DNA from: an uncultured Jannaschia sp.
GTDB taxonomy: Bacteria; Pseudomonadota; Alphaproteobacteria; Rhodobacterales; Rhodobacteraceae
Assembly: GCF_947494025.1 (NCBI RefSeq)
Contig: NZ_CANLTQ010000012.1
Coordinates: forward strand, 1-64,000
DNA: 64,000 nt
Direction of reading: 5' to 3'
The notes beneath the pieces are model-generated. The model was not told the origin of the DNA and did not search any database. It saw nothing but the letters and a program-made list of their open reading frames with translations. Shown here in pieces: positions 26,194 through 34,643 of the stretch. The first letter of the stretch is position 1. Every line of letters begins with the position of its first letter. Both the position numbers and the translations under genes were made by a program.

Positions 26194-26221
26194 CAACGCG
26201 ACGACAAGGGGGATCATCGCC

Positions 26222-27757
26222 ATGAAACGCAGGGACTTTCTCGCCAGCACGGCCATGATCGGCGGCACCGCGCTTCTGGGGCCGCTTCCGCTTCGGGCGC
26301 AGGACGCGCCGAAAAGCGGCGGCACGCTGATCTGGGGCCATTCGGAGACGACGCAGAACCTCGACATCCACCAGACGGGCACCGCCTCCACCGGCCGCGT
26401 GCTGCAGAACATCCACGAGAGCATCGTGACCGTGGATGCCGATCTGAACGTCATCCCGAACCTCGCCGAAAGCTTCGAGATGTCCGAGGACGGGCTGACC
26501 TACACGTTCCGCCTGCGCCGGGACGTGACGTTCCACGACGGCTCCGACATGACGGCGGCGGACGTGAAATACAGCTTCGAGCGCGCCGCCGATCCGGCCA
26601 CCGGTGCCACCAACTTCGAGGTGTTCAACGCCGTCGACACCATCGAGACGCCCGACGACCATACCGTGATCGTCCGCCTGTCGCAGGTGAACGCCCCCTT
26701 CCTCGCCCGCCTGGCCGAGAACGGCGCGGGCGCGGTCATGCCCGAGGGGTCGGGCGACATCCAGGGCGAGACGCCCATCGGCGCCGGCCCCTTCCGCTTC
26801 GTGCGCCGCGAGTTCGGCAACGAGGTGGAGCTCGCGCGCTTCGACGCCTATTTCGACGGCCCCGCCCATCTGGAAGGCGTGCTGGCCCGCGAGATCACGG
26901 AGCCGACGGTGCGCCTGACGGGCCTTCGGACGGGCGAGCTGCACATGATCAACGACATCCCGCTCGACCGCGTGGCCGAGATCGAGGGCGACGCGAACCT
27001 GCAGGTGGTGTCCTGGTTCCCGCTGAACTGGGATTTCGTGAACTTCAACCACGATTACGAGCCCTTCAGGGATCCGCGCGTGCGCGAGGCCTTCGATCTG
27101 ATGATCGACAAGGAGATGCTGATGCAGGGCGCGCTCTGGGGTCAGGGCGAGATCACCGCCGCCCCGAGCTTCCCGACCCATGCCAGCCACAACGACGACA
27201 TCTCGCCCCGCCCGCAGGATCTCGCCCGCGCGCAGGAGCTGCTGCAGGAGGCGGGCTACGGGCCCGGCGAGCTGAAGGTCGTCTTCAAGGTCACGACGAA
27301 CTATCCCTACCATGTCGACAGCGCGCAGATCATGCTCGAATGGTTCCGCGCCGCCGGCGTCGACATGACCATCGAGCAGCTCACATGGTCGGACTGGCTG
27401 AGCCAGGTCTGGGTCGACAAGGACTTCCAGATGACCATGATGAACTTCTTCACCCTGTGGGAGCCGGACTTCCTTTATTATTCGATGTGGCATTCCACCG
27501 GGGGGTTCAACTACCGCCACATCGCCGACGACGCGCTCGACGCGCTGCTGGAGAAGGCGCGCGTCACCACCGACCGCGAGGAGCGGATGGGCATCTACAA
27601 GGAGGTGCAGGCCTATGTGCAGGACAACACGCTCGACGTGATCCTGTGGTTCCGCAACGGCACGATCGGCGCGCAGCAGAGCGTGCGGGGCCTCGACACG
27701 ATCGTCCATCCGAACGGCTCGGAGCTGAACTTCCACAAGGTCTGGCTGGACGCCTGA
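26222..27757 (+). CDS. Peptide ABC transporter substrate-binding protein, Tat-exported
   Basis: 511-residue SBP family 5 protein. The N-terminus MKRRDFLASTAMIGGTALLG carries a twin-arginine motif (Arg3-Arg4) and hydrophobic stretch, cleaved near LRAQ about residue 26, suggesting folded export through Tat. The core contains GGTLIWGHSETTQNLDIHQ and TFRLRRDVTFHDGSDMTAADVKYSFE (key residues FRLRRDV, FHDGS, ADVKYSFE). It is followed by two permeases and a double ATPase. Different export route and low similarity to the first binding protein suggest a distinct ligand. Confidence 0.9.
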   Translation: MKRRDFLASTAMIGGTALLGPLPLRAQDAPKSGGTLIWGHSETTQNLDIHQTGTASTGRVLQNIHESIVTVDADLNVIPNLAESFEMSEDGLTYTFRLRRDVTFHDGSDMTAADVKYSFERAADPATGATNFEVFNAVDTIETPDDHTVIVRLSQVNAPFLARLAENGAGAVMPEGSGDIQGETPIGAGPFRFVRREFGNEVELARFDAYFDGPAHLEGVLAREITEPTVRLTGLRTGELHMINDIPLDRVAEIEGDANLQVVSWFPLNWDFVNFNHDYEPFRDPRVREAFDLMIDKEMLMQGALWGQGEITAAPSFPTHASHNDDISPRPQDLARAQELLQEAGYGPGELKVVFKVTTNYPYHVDSAQIMLEWFRAAGVDMTIEQLTWSDWLSQVWVDKDFQMTMMNFFTLWEPDFLYYSMWHSTGGFNYRHIADDALDALLEKARVTTDREERMGIYKEVQAYVQDNTLDVILWFRNGTIGAQQSVRGLDTIVHPNGSELNFHKVWLDA

Positions 27758-27811
27758 CGCGACCGCCCCGGCGCCGCCGCCGGGCCCCGTCCGCGCCCCC
27801 CCGGAGAACGC

Positions 27812-28753
27812 ATGGCCTATCTCGGCAACCGTCTGCTGTCGCTCGTCCTGACGCTGTTCCTGATCTCGATGGTCACCTTCGCCGTCACCCACATCCTGCC
27901 GGGCGATGTCGCGATGATCATCATGGGCACGCAGTCGAACCCCGAGGCTCTGGCCGGACTGCGCCAGTCGCTCGGCCTGAACGAACCGTTGCTGGTGCAA
28001 TACGGCCGCTGGATCGGCGGCATGGTGACCGGTGACTGGGGCACCTCCCTCGTCTTCCGGGAGCCGATCGGCCCGCTCATCGCGCAGAAGGCCGCCGCCT
28101 CGGCCCTGATCGTCGCGATGTCGATGTCGATCGCGCTCGCGGCCGCGATCCCGCTCGGCGTCTGGGCCGCCGTCCACCGCGACCGCTGGCAGGACGGCGC
28201 CGCCTCCACCACCGCGCTTCTGGGCGTCAGCCTGCCGGACTTCTTCTGGGGGATCATGCTGATCCTCCTCTTCGCGCGCGTCCTGGGCTGGCTGCCCTCC
28301 TCGGGCTTCGTGCATCCCGCCGACGATTTCGGGGGCGCCATCCGCCACGCCTTTCTGCCCTCGCTCGCGCTCGGCCTCGGGCTGATGGCGCATCTGACGC
28401 GGATGACGCGGGCCACCATGACCGGCATCCTGCAGCAGGAATTCATCCGCGTCGCCCGCGCCAAGGGCCTGTCGGAGCGCACGGTGATCTGGCGCTACGC
28501 GCTCGCCAACGCGATCGGGCCGGTCGTCACCGTGGCGGGGCTGCAGGTCGGCTACCTGTTCGGCTCGATCATCGTGATCGAGAGCCTGTTCAACTTCACC
28601 GGCATGGGCTGGCTCACCTATCAGGCGCTCCTGAACCGCGACATCCCGCTGATCCAGGCGACGGTCTTCACCATCGCCGCCGTGGTGATGATCGTGAGCC
28701 TCCTCGTCGACCTTCTTTACACGGTGATCGACCCGCGGGTGCGGCTCGGATGA
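27812..28753 (+). CDS. Peptide ABC transporter permease (DppB-type)
   Basis: 313-residue permease. A first helix at about 9-30 is followed by the DppB periplasmic loop (SLGLNEPLLVQYGRWIGGMVTGDWG, key residues GLNEP and GDWG) and a BPD_transp_1 domain with EAA-like loop ARAKGLSERTVIWRYALANA. It ends LLYTVIDPRVRLG. Its stop overlaps the next ATG by 4 bases. Confidence 0.9.
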   Translation: MAYLGNRLLSLVLTLFLISMVTFAVTHILPGDVAMIIMGTQSNPEALAGLRQSLGLNEPLLVQYGRWIGGMVTGDWGTSLVFREPIGPLIAQKAAASALIVAMSMSIALAAAIPLGVWAAVHRDRWQDGAASTTALLGVSLPDFFWGIMLILLFARVLGWLPSSGFVHPADDFGGAIRHAFLPSLALGLGLMAHLTRMTRATMTGILQQEFIRVARAKGLSERTVIWRYALANAIGPVVTVAGLQVGYLFGSIIVIESLFNFTGMGWLTYQALLNRDIPLIQATVFTIAAVVMIVSLLVDLLYTVIDPRVRLG

Positions 28754-29583
28754 GGCGGCTCATGACAACGAGGGGGATCGTGGGCGGCGCCCTCGTCGCT
28801 CTCATGCTCGCCCTCGCGATCCTCGCGCCGCTGCTCGTGCCCGACACCTGGGCCACCGAGATGGACATGCTGGCGCGTCTGTCCCCGCCCTCGCTCGCCC
28901 ATCCGCTGGGCACGGATCAGCTCGGCCGCGACCTGATGTGGCGGGTGATGCTGGGGGCGCGCACGTCGATCCTGATCGCCGGCGCGGCGGTGCTGATGAG
29001 CCTCGTGATCGGTCTGCCGCTCGGCGTCGTGTCGGGCTATTTCGGCGGCTGGATCGACAACGTGCTGATGCGGATCGTGGACGCCACGCTGGCGTTCCCC
29101 GCCCTCCTCCTCGCGCTCACCATCAGCGCGGTGCTCGGCCCGAACCTGCGCAACACGATCATCGCCATCGGCGTGGCCTTCACGCCCTATCTCGCGCGGA
29201 TCATCCGGGGCGAGGCGCTGCGCGTGGCGCGGATGCCCTATATCGAGGGCGCGCGCGCCGCGGGCACGACCGACACGATGATCATCCTGCGCCACGTCCT
29301 GCCCAACATCATGGCCCCGATCATCGTGCAGGCGACGATCAGCCTCGCCTTCGCGATCCTGGCCGAGGCGGGGCTGAGCTTTCTCGGCCTCGGCACCCAG
29401 CCGCCCGACAGCTCCTGGGGCCTGATGATCCAGGCCAGCCGCGACTATCTCGACCGCGCGCCCTGGACGGCGCTGGTGCCGGGGGCGGCGGTGGCGCTGA
29501 CGGTGCTCGGCCTCAACATGTTCGGCGACGTGCTGCGCGACGTGCTCGACCCGCGCCACGCCATGCCCGCGAAGCCGGCATGA
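28750..29583 (+). CDS. Peptide ABC transporter permease (DppC-type)
   Basis: 277-residue permease with the DppC signature HPLGTDQLGRDLMWRVMLGA after the first helix, YFGGWIDNVLMRIVD, and the EAA-like loop GARAAGTTDTMIILRHVLPN. It ends GDVLRDVLDPRH. It overlaps the preceding and following genes by 4 bases each, so it is strictly co-translated with its partners. Confidence 0.9.
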   Translation: MRRLMTTRGIVGGALVALMLALAILAPLLVPDTWATEMDMLARLSPPSLAHPLGTDQLGRDLMWRVMLGARTSILIAGAAVLMSLVIGLPLGVVSGYFGGWIDNVLMRIVDATLAFPALLLALTISAVLGPNLRNTIIAIGVAFTPYLARIIRGEALRVARMPYIEGARAAGTTDTMIILRHVLPNIMAPIIVQATISLAFAILAEAGLSFLGLGTQPPDSSWGLMIQASRDYLDRAPWTALVPGAAVALTVLGLNMFGDVLRDVLDPRHAMPAKPA

Positions 29584-31382
29584 GCGCGCTGGTCGACATC
29601 GACGGCCTGACCGTCGGCTTCCGCACCGCCGACGGTCCCGTCACCGCCGTCGCCGACGTGAGCTTCACCGTCGCGCCGGGCGAGACCGTCTGCGTCGTGG
29701 GCGAAAGCGGTTCGGGCAAGTCCGTCACCTCGCTCAGCCTGATGCGGCTCGTGGAGTTCGGCGGCGGCGCCATCCTGGACGGCCGCCTGCGCTTCGACGC
29801 CGCCGCCGGGCCGCTCGACGTGGCCAGGGCCAGCGACGCCACCATGCGCGGCCTGCGCGGCAACGAGATCGGCATGATCTTCCAGGAGCCGATGACCTCG
29901 CTCAACCCGGTCTTCACGATCGGCCGGCAGATGGTCGACGGCCTGCGCCTGCACCGCAACCTCGCGCGCGCCGCGGCCCGCGCCCGCGCGGTGGAGCTGC
30001 TGCGCGAGGTCCGCATCCCCGAGCCGGAGCGCCGGCTGGACCAGTATCCGCACGAGCTGTCCGGCGGCATGCGGCAGCGCGTGGTGATCGCGATGGCGAT
30101 GGCCTGCCGTCCGCGCCTGCTGATCGCGGACGAACCCACCACCGCGCTCGACGTCACGATCCAGGCGGAGATCCTGGGCCTCATCGACCGGCTGAAGCGC
30201 GAAACCGGGATGGCGGTCCTTTTCATCACCCACGACATGGCGGTCGTGGCGCAGATGGCCGACCGCGTCGTGGTCATGCGCGGGGGCCGCGTGGTCGAGA
30301 CCGGACCGGTGGAGCGCATCTTCGCCGCCCCGCAGGCCGACTACACCCGCGCGCTCCTCGCCGCGGTGCCGCGTCTGGGCGAGATGGCCGACCGTCCCGC
30401 GCCGGAGCCGATGCGCATCCCCGGCGCCCCCGTTCCCGCCGCCCGGCCGTCCGCCCCCCCGGGCGATGCCGCGCCGATCCTCGAGCTGCGCCACCTCACG
30501 ACTCGCTTTCCCGTGCGCACCGGCATGCTCCGCCGCGTCACCGCCAACGTCCACGCCGTGGAGGACGTCTCCTTCGCGCTCGCCGCCGGACGGACGCTGT
30601 CGCTCGTGGGCGAGTCGGGCTGCGGCAAGTCCACCACCGGCCGCTCCGTGCTGCGGCTGGTGGAGCCCACATCGGGGGAGATCCGCCTCGGCGGACGCGA
30701 CATCACCGATCTCGGCGGGCGCGACCTGCGCCGCCTGCGCCGCGATGTGCAGATGATCTTCCAGGACCCGTTCGCCTCGCTGAACCCCCATATGCGCCTC
30801 GCGCAGCAGGTGGCCGAGCCGATGCGCAACTTCGGCACCGCGCGGGGGCGCGAGCTCGCGGATCGCGTGGCCGACCTCTTCGACCGGGTGCAGCTTCCCC
30901 GGAGCTTCCTGAACCGCTACCCGCACGAACTTTCCGGCGGTCAGCGGCAGCGCGTGGCCATCGCCCGCGCCCTGTCGGTCGGCCCGAAGGTGATCGTCGC
31001 CGACGAAGCGGTCTCGGCGCTCGACGTCTCGGTGCAGGCGCAGGTCCTCAACCTGATGATGGAGCTGCAGGCCGATCTGGGCCTGAGCTTCCTGTTCATC
31101 AGCCACGACATGGCCGTGGTGGAGCGCGTGAGCCACGACGTCGCCGTGATGTATCTCGGCCGCATCGTGGAGATCGGGCCCCGCGCCGCGGTCTTCGCCG
31201 ACCCGCGGCACCCCTATACCCGCCGCCTGCTCGCCTCGGTCCCCATCGCCGACCCCGCGCGGCGGCGCGAATTCGCGCAGGCCGACACCGCGCCGATCCC
31301 CTCCCCCGTCCACCCGGCGGGCTACGTCGCGCCGCGCTCCGAGTACCGCGAGGTGGCGCCGGGCCACCGCGTTCTGGTCTGA
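29580..31382 (+). CDS. Peptide ABC transporter, fused double ATP-binding protein (DppD-DppF)
   Basis: 600 residues combining the two ATPases that are separate genes in the first peptide operon. The N-terminal half has Walker A GESGSGKS at 41-48, signature LSGGMRQRVVIA and DEPTTALD. The C-terminal half, from about 299, has Walker A GESGCGKSTTG near 344-354, signature LSGGQRQRVAIA, and a Walker B reading DEAVSALD, with Ala in place of the usual Pro. A Pro-rich linker of about 30 residues (near 270-298) joins the halves. The ATG overlaps the permease stop (ATGA). It ends the second peptide operon. Confidence 0.9.
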   Translation: MSALVDIDGLTVGFRTADGPVTAVADVSFTVAPGETVCVVGESGSGKSVTSLSLMRLVEFGGGAILDGRLRFDAAAGPLDVARASDATMRGLRGNEIGMIFQEPMTSLNPVFTIGRQMVDGLRLHRNLARAAARARAVELLREVRIPEPERRLDQYPHELSGGMRQRVVIAMAMACRPRLLIADEPTTALDVTIQAEILGLIDRLKRETGMAVLFITHDMAVVAQMADRVVVMRGGRVVETGPVERIFAAPQADYTRALLAAVPRLGEMADRPAPEPMRIPGAPVPAARPSAPPGDAAPILELRHLTTRFPVRTGMLRRVTANVHAVEDVSFALAAGRTLSLVGESGCGKSTTGRSVLRLVEPTSGEIRLGGRDITDLGGRDLRRLRRDVQMIFQDPFASLNPHMRLAQQVAEPMRNFGTARGRELADRVADLFDRVQLPRSFLNRYPHELSGGQRQRVAIARALSVGPKVIVADEAVSALDVSVQAQVLNLMMELQADLGLSFLFISHDMAVVERVSHDVAVMYLGRIVEIGPRAAVFADPRHPYTRRLLASVPIADPARRREFAQADTAPIPSPVHPAGYVAPRSEYREVAPGHRVLV

Positions 31383-31398
31383 GCGGTCGCGGGCCGCC

Positions 31399-31794
31399 TC
31401 AGCGGACCAGCTCGACCCGCACCGCCAGCGCTTCGGCCACGTCCGCCCAGGCCCGGTCCGCCGTGACCGCCGGCAACCCGAGATGCCGCGCCAGCGCGAG
31501 GCAGGCCCGGTCGCCGTGGCTGAGGCCGAAGGGCCGCGTCGCGGCGATCATCGCCCCGCCCGCCGCCGCGAGATCGGCCGTCAGGTCGTGCACGCCGGCG
31601 AGCGCGAGATCGGCGACCGTCCCGGTGGCGAGCGCCTCCGTCCCCCCGTCGCGAACGATCTTGGACACGAGCTCCTGCACGTTGAGCGTGGAGACCACCG
31701 CGCCGCGGTCGAGCCAGCCCGCCGTCACCGCGGCGCCGGGCTCGTCGAGCAGGTAGGCCAGCAGTGCGGACGTGTCCGCGACGCAGGCCGCCAT
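31399..31794 (-). CDS. PIN-domain toxin, VapC-like
   Basis: 131-residue PIN domain ribonuclease of type II toxin-antitoxin systems. The acidic metal site is intact: Asp7 (VADTSALLAYL), Glu41 (NVQELVSK), Asp95 (SHGDRACLALA) and Asp113 (VTADRAW). It starts at ATG 31794, sharing one base with the antitoxin stop (TGATG). A TTG one codon earlier is possible. Such toxins cleave tRNA or other RNAs. Placement next to the replication module suggests a plasmid-stabilising role. Confidence 0.85.
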   Translation of the reverse strand: MAACVADTSALLAYLLDEPGAAVTAGWLDRGAVVSTLNVQELVSKIVRDGGTEALATGTVADLALAGVHDLTADLAAAGGAMIAATRPFGLSHGDRACLALARHLGLPAVTADRAWADVAEALAVRVELVR

Positions 31795-32072
31795 CAATCG
31801 CCGCCCGCGACGGGATCGGCGTCGCCCTCGCGCCGCGCCTCCGCCCGCCGCTCGGCGATCAACTCCTCCACCACGTCGCCGCGCTCCGCGTAGAGCGACC
31901 GCAGCCGCGCCCGCGCACGGGCACGGGCGCGCGCGACGGTGGTGATCTCGATCCGGTCCCCCTCGGCCTGCACGACCACCCGGTCGCCCTTGCCGACCCC
32001 GAGCACCCGCCGCAGCTCCGCCGGCAGGATCATCCGCCCGTTCTCCTGCAAGGGTACGTTGTAGCTCGGCAT
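31794..32072 (-). CDS. AbrB/MazE-type antitoxin, VapB-like
   Basis: 92 residues. The first 45 form a swapped-hairpin AbrB DNA-binding domain (VPLQENGRMILPAELRRVLG...GDRVVVQAEG), followed by an Arg/Ala-rich helix (ARARARARLRSLYAERGD) that would bind the PIN toxin. It precedes the toxin gene with a TGATG junction, the normal antitoxin-first order. A palindrome upstream (TATGG-CC-CCATA) is a candidate autorepression site. Confidence 0.82.
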   Translation of the reverse strand: MPSYNVPLQENGRMILPAELRRVLGVGKGDRVVVQAEGDRIEITTVARARARARARLRSLYAERGDVVEELIAERRAEARREGDADPVAGGD

Positions 32073-32109
32073 GACCCTGATCCCCGCATCCTGTCCCGGT
32101 TCAGATGTA

Positions 32110-32121
32110 TATGGCCCCATA
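32110..32121. promoter_or_regulatory. Palindromic operator candidate of the VapBC operon
   Basis: TATGG-CC-CCATA lies 38 bases before the antitoxin start and overlaps a -10-like TATACA on the minus strand (32111-32106). This is where an AbrB-type antitoxin would autorepress. A second overlapping inverted repeat is CCCC-ATAC-GGGG (32115-32126). Confidence 0.4.
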
Positions 32122-32251
32122 CGGGGCAAAACGCCAGAGCGCCGGGCGATGGGTCGAACGGATCCGTGAGGCCGGCCGGCGGAACCCCTGGCCAGCCCTT
32201 GCGTCCCGCGGCAGGCGAACGAGACCGTCGCGACGCGTGGCCCCCGCCCCC

Positions 32252-32944
32252 TCAACCACCCCGCCGAGGCTCGTCCGGCCCCCCGAGCACCACCTCGGCG
32301 ATCCCCTGCCGCCGGGCCAGCCGCGCGAGTTCCCCGAGATAATGGCTGCGCACGTAGCTTTCGTGAAACCCCGTCGGCGCGTGGAGCCGGAGAGCGTCCT
32401 CCTCCCCCGTGCAGCGCAGCGGCGCGATCCAGGCCGCGTAGGCGCCCGGCTCCGATTCGCGGAACGCCCCGCAGATCGCGGCCCACGGCCCCCGCCCCGC
32501 GACCGCCGGCGCGAAGGGCACGACGTTGCCCGCCTCGGACGCGGGCGGTTCCGGCGCGAGACGGGCCGCGAAGTCGGGACCGACCGCCGGCCAGACGAAG
32601 GCGGTGTCCCGTAGGATCGCCGCGATGCCGAGTCCGTAGCAGGCCACCCGGCCCTTCGCCGCCGGCACCTTGAGCCAGAGCCATTCGCGTTCACGCAGCC
32701 GCGCCATCTCGCGCTTCACCGTGCGCGTGTCGACGCTCCAGAGCCGCGCGATTTCGGCCTGCCCCGTGGCGAGGCTGTCGGCGCGCCAGTCGTAGCGCGC
32801 GGTGATCAGCGTCATGAGGCGCAGCGCGGTCCGCTGCCGGTGCTTGTCGCCCGCGCAGGCCGCCGCGCCGAGCGCCGTGAGCAGGTCGTATTTCAGCGCC
32901 GCCCCCGCCGCGCCCGCGATCCGTGCCGGCCGCGCCCCCGTCAC
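32252..32944 (-). CDS. DnaA-like plasmid replication initiator
   Basis: 230 residues from GTG 32944. Residues about 35-110 form a winged-helix DNA-binding region (RTALRLMTLITARYDW, QAEIARLWSVDTRTVKREMARLRE). Residues about 150-222 resemble the N-terminal domain of DnaA (WAAICGAFRESEPGAYAAWIAPL and YVRSHYLGELARLARRQG; key residues Trp, AWIAPL, YVRSHYL). There is no AAA+ ATPase domain. This layout fits the DnaA-like replicases described for Rhodobacterales plasmids. It is divergent from parA/parB, with the origin presumably between. A good promoter lies 93 bases upstream. Confidence 0.75.
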   Translation of the reverse strand: MTGARPARIAGAAGAALKYDLLTALGAAACAGDKHRQRTALRLMTLITARYDWRADSLATGQAEIARLWSVDTRTVKREMARLREREWLWLKVPAAKGRVACYGLGIAAILRDTAFVWPAVGPDFAARLAPEPPASEAGNVVPFAPAVAGRGPWAAICGAFRESEPGAYAAWIAPLRCTGEEDALRLHAPTGFHESYVRSHYLGELARLARRQGIAEVVLGGPDEPRRGG

Positions 32945-33036
32945 GTCCGCCCCCCGGGGCGATGACCGCCCTTCCTCGCCGGCTTCATCGGCGTTCTCCT
33001 CAGCCCGAACTCGTCGTTCTTCGCGACAATGCCGGG

Positions 33037-33065
33037 ATTAGCGTTGAGAACCGCGATTCTGTCAA
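33037..33065 (-). promoter_or_regulatory. Promoter of the replication initiator gene
   Basis: Minus strand TTGACA (33065-33060), 17 bases, GCTAAT (33042-33037). The -35 is perfect, the -10 has four of six matches, and the spacing is optimal. Transcription would start near 33030, giving a leader of about 85 bases. Confidence 0.6.
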
Positions 33066-33135
33066 GCGGGCCGCCGACCGGCCCCATTCTCGTCTGATGA
33101 AATCGGTATGAACAGGTATTGGGGGACGCTCTGCC

Positions 33136-33203
33136 TGTCCCGCCAAACGACGAGGATGTCCCCTCAACGCGCCCCAGTCCGGGCCATCTGTCCCCCCAAG
33201 ACG
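33136..33203 (+). repeat. Three phased direct repeats (candidate iterons)
   Basis: Copies begin at 33136 (tgtcccgccaaacg), 33157 (tgtcccctcaacgcg) and 33189 (tgtccccccaagacg), sharing TGTCCC-NN-CAA followed by CG within a few bases. The offsets of 21 and 32 bases equal about two and three helical turns, so all three face the same side of the DNA. They lie between the divergent initiator and parA genes, the expected origin position. Confidence 0.5.
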
Positions 33204-33233
33204 GGCCGCGGAGGCGGCCGGGCGCCGAATCGG

Positions 33234-33269
33234 CCGCGCGCGATTTCCCCGCGGGGAAATCGCGCGCGG
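33234..33269. promoter_or_regulatory. 36-bp perfect palindrome, candidate parS site 1
   Basis: Every base pairs from the centre (33251/33252) out to 33234 and 33269. The core is GATTTCCCCGCGGGGAAATC, flanked by CG-rich arms. Three imperfect copies of the core occur within the next 2.5 kb, at parA and parB. It lies 82 bases before the parA start and is probably the ParB-binding centromere, perhaps also an operator. Confidence 0.65.
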
Positions 33270-33350
33270 GCTTCGATCGAGAATATCGCTCTTTACCCGT
33301 TCCCGCAAATCGGCGTATTTCCGGATAAAGCGGCAAAGAACGGTGGCGTC

Positions 33351-34643
33351 ATGTTCGATCACGTGGAACTGCAGCGGCTGCGCGACAGCTCGCTCAGGAT
33401 GCAGGGCTGGATCCGGAAGGAGACGTTCTCGCCCGCCAACGAGAAGGTCCTGCGCCGGTTCTCCTCCTGGGAGGTGGCGGAGCTCATTTTCGGGGTGAAC
33501 CAGAACACCTTTCGCGGCCGCCTCGCCGCCGACCCGGCCCTGCCCTCGGGCGAGGTGGAGCCCGACGGGCGGCAGCGCTGGTTCTCGCTCGAGGAGATCA
33601 ACGAGCTGCGCCGCAAGATGCGGATCAACCGCAAGCCGCTCATGCCCCGCCGCCCGGCGGGCAAGCGCGCGATCCGCGCGGCCATCGCGAACTTCAAGGG
33701 CGGCGCCGGCAAGTCCACCACTGCGCTCCATTTCGCCCACGCCGCCGCGCTCGACGGGTATCGCGTGCTCTGCGTCGATTTCGATCCGCAGGCCACGCTG
33801 AGCCATTCGATGGGGCTTTCGGACGTGAACGAGGAGAACACGGTCTGGGGCATCATGGGCCGCGACCTGATCCACGAGACGGAGCGCATGAACGCCGCCA
33901 CCCGCGGGGCCGAGACCGGGCGCGGCGTGCCCGAGCGCAAGCTGCCGGACTCGGTGCGCGGCACCGGACTGGGCGATCTGCGCGCGTCCGAGTTCATCCG
34001 GCCCACCTGCTGGCCCACGATCGACATCGTCCCCTCCTGCGCCAACGCGGCCTTCGTGGAGTTCGCCTCCGCGCAGTATCGCCACGTCAATCCCGACTGG
34101 TCGTTCTTCGCCGCCGTGGACCGCTGGCTCGGCGCCCTGCCCCACGACAGCTACGACATGATCATCTTCGACTGCCCGCCGGCCATCGGCTACCAGTCCA
34201 TGAACGCGGTCTTCGCCGCCGACGTGCTCTACATCCCGTCCGGCCCCGGCTATTGGGAATACGATTCCACCACCTCCTTCATCGGTCAGCTCTCCGAGGC
34301 GCTCGAAGACCTCACCGGCTTCGCCGATTTCCCTGCGGGGAAATCGAAGGCATTCCTCGACGTGCGCTTCCTTCTCACCCGCTACGAGCCGGCGAACGAC
34401 CTGCACCGCGCGATGCGCGACGCGTTCGGCCGTGTCTTTGGCGACCGGATGGCGAGCGAGGTGATCGAGCATACCCGCGCGGTGGAGCAATCGGGGCGGT
34501 TCCTCTCCTCCGTCTACGAGATCGACTACCGCGAGATGACGCGCGAGACCTGGCGGCGCGCGCGATCCACCTTCGACGCCGCCTATACCGAGTTCCGCGA
34601 CGTCCTGCTCGAAGCCTGGGATCAGCTGGAGGATGCCGCATGA
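33351..34643 (+). CDS. parA: ParA-type plasmid partition ATPase
   Basis: 430 residues from ATG 33351. An N-terminal region of about 100 residues carries a helix-turn-helix (EVAELIFGVNQNTFRGRL), typical of large plasmid ParA/RepA proteins that autoregulate. The deviant Walker A KGGAGKST is at 116-123, with CVDFDPQATLS at 141-151 and a Walker B-like MIIFDCPPAIGYQS near 270. It forms dynamic ATP-dependent structures that move plasmid copies via ParB-parS. A parS-like palindrome lies inside the gene at 34325-34346. It overlaps parB by 4 bases (ATGA). Longer upstream frames run through the palindrome and are not used. Confidence 0.9.
   Translation: MFDHVELQRLRDSSLRMQGWIRKETFSPANEKVLRRFSSWEVAELIFGVNQNTFRGRLAADPALPSGEVEPDGRQRWFSLEEINELRRKMRINRKPLMPRRPAGKRAIRAAIANFKGGAGKSTTALHFAHAAALDGYRVLCVDFDPQATLSHSMGLSDVNEENTVWGIMGRDLIHETERMNAATRGAETGRGVPERKLPDSVRGTGLGDLRASEFIRPTCWPTIDIVPSCANAAFVEFASAQYRHVNPDWSFFAAVDRWLGALPHDSYDMIIFDCPPAIGYQSMNAVFAADVLYIPSGPGYWEYDSTTSFIGQLSEALEDLTGFADFPAGKSKAFLDVRFLLTRYEPANDLHRAMRDAFGRVFGDRMASEVIEHTRAVEQSGRFLSSVYEIDYREMTRETWRRARSTFDAAYTEFRDVLLEAWDQLEDAA
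34325..34346. promoter_or_regulatory. Candidate parS site 2, inside parA
   Basis: CGATTTCCCTGCGGGGAAATCG is spread over 22 bases with one mismatched pair. It is the same core as site 1 but within the parA coding region, encoding Asp-Phe-Pro-Ala-Gly-Lys-Ser. Confidence 0.55.
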
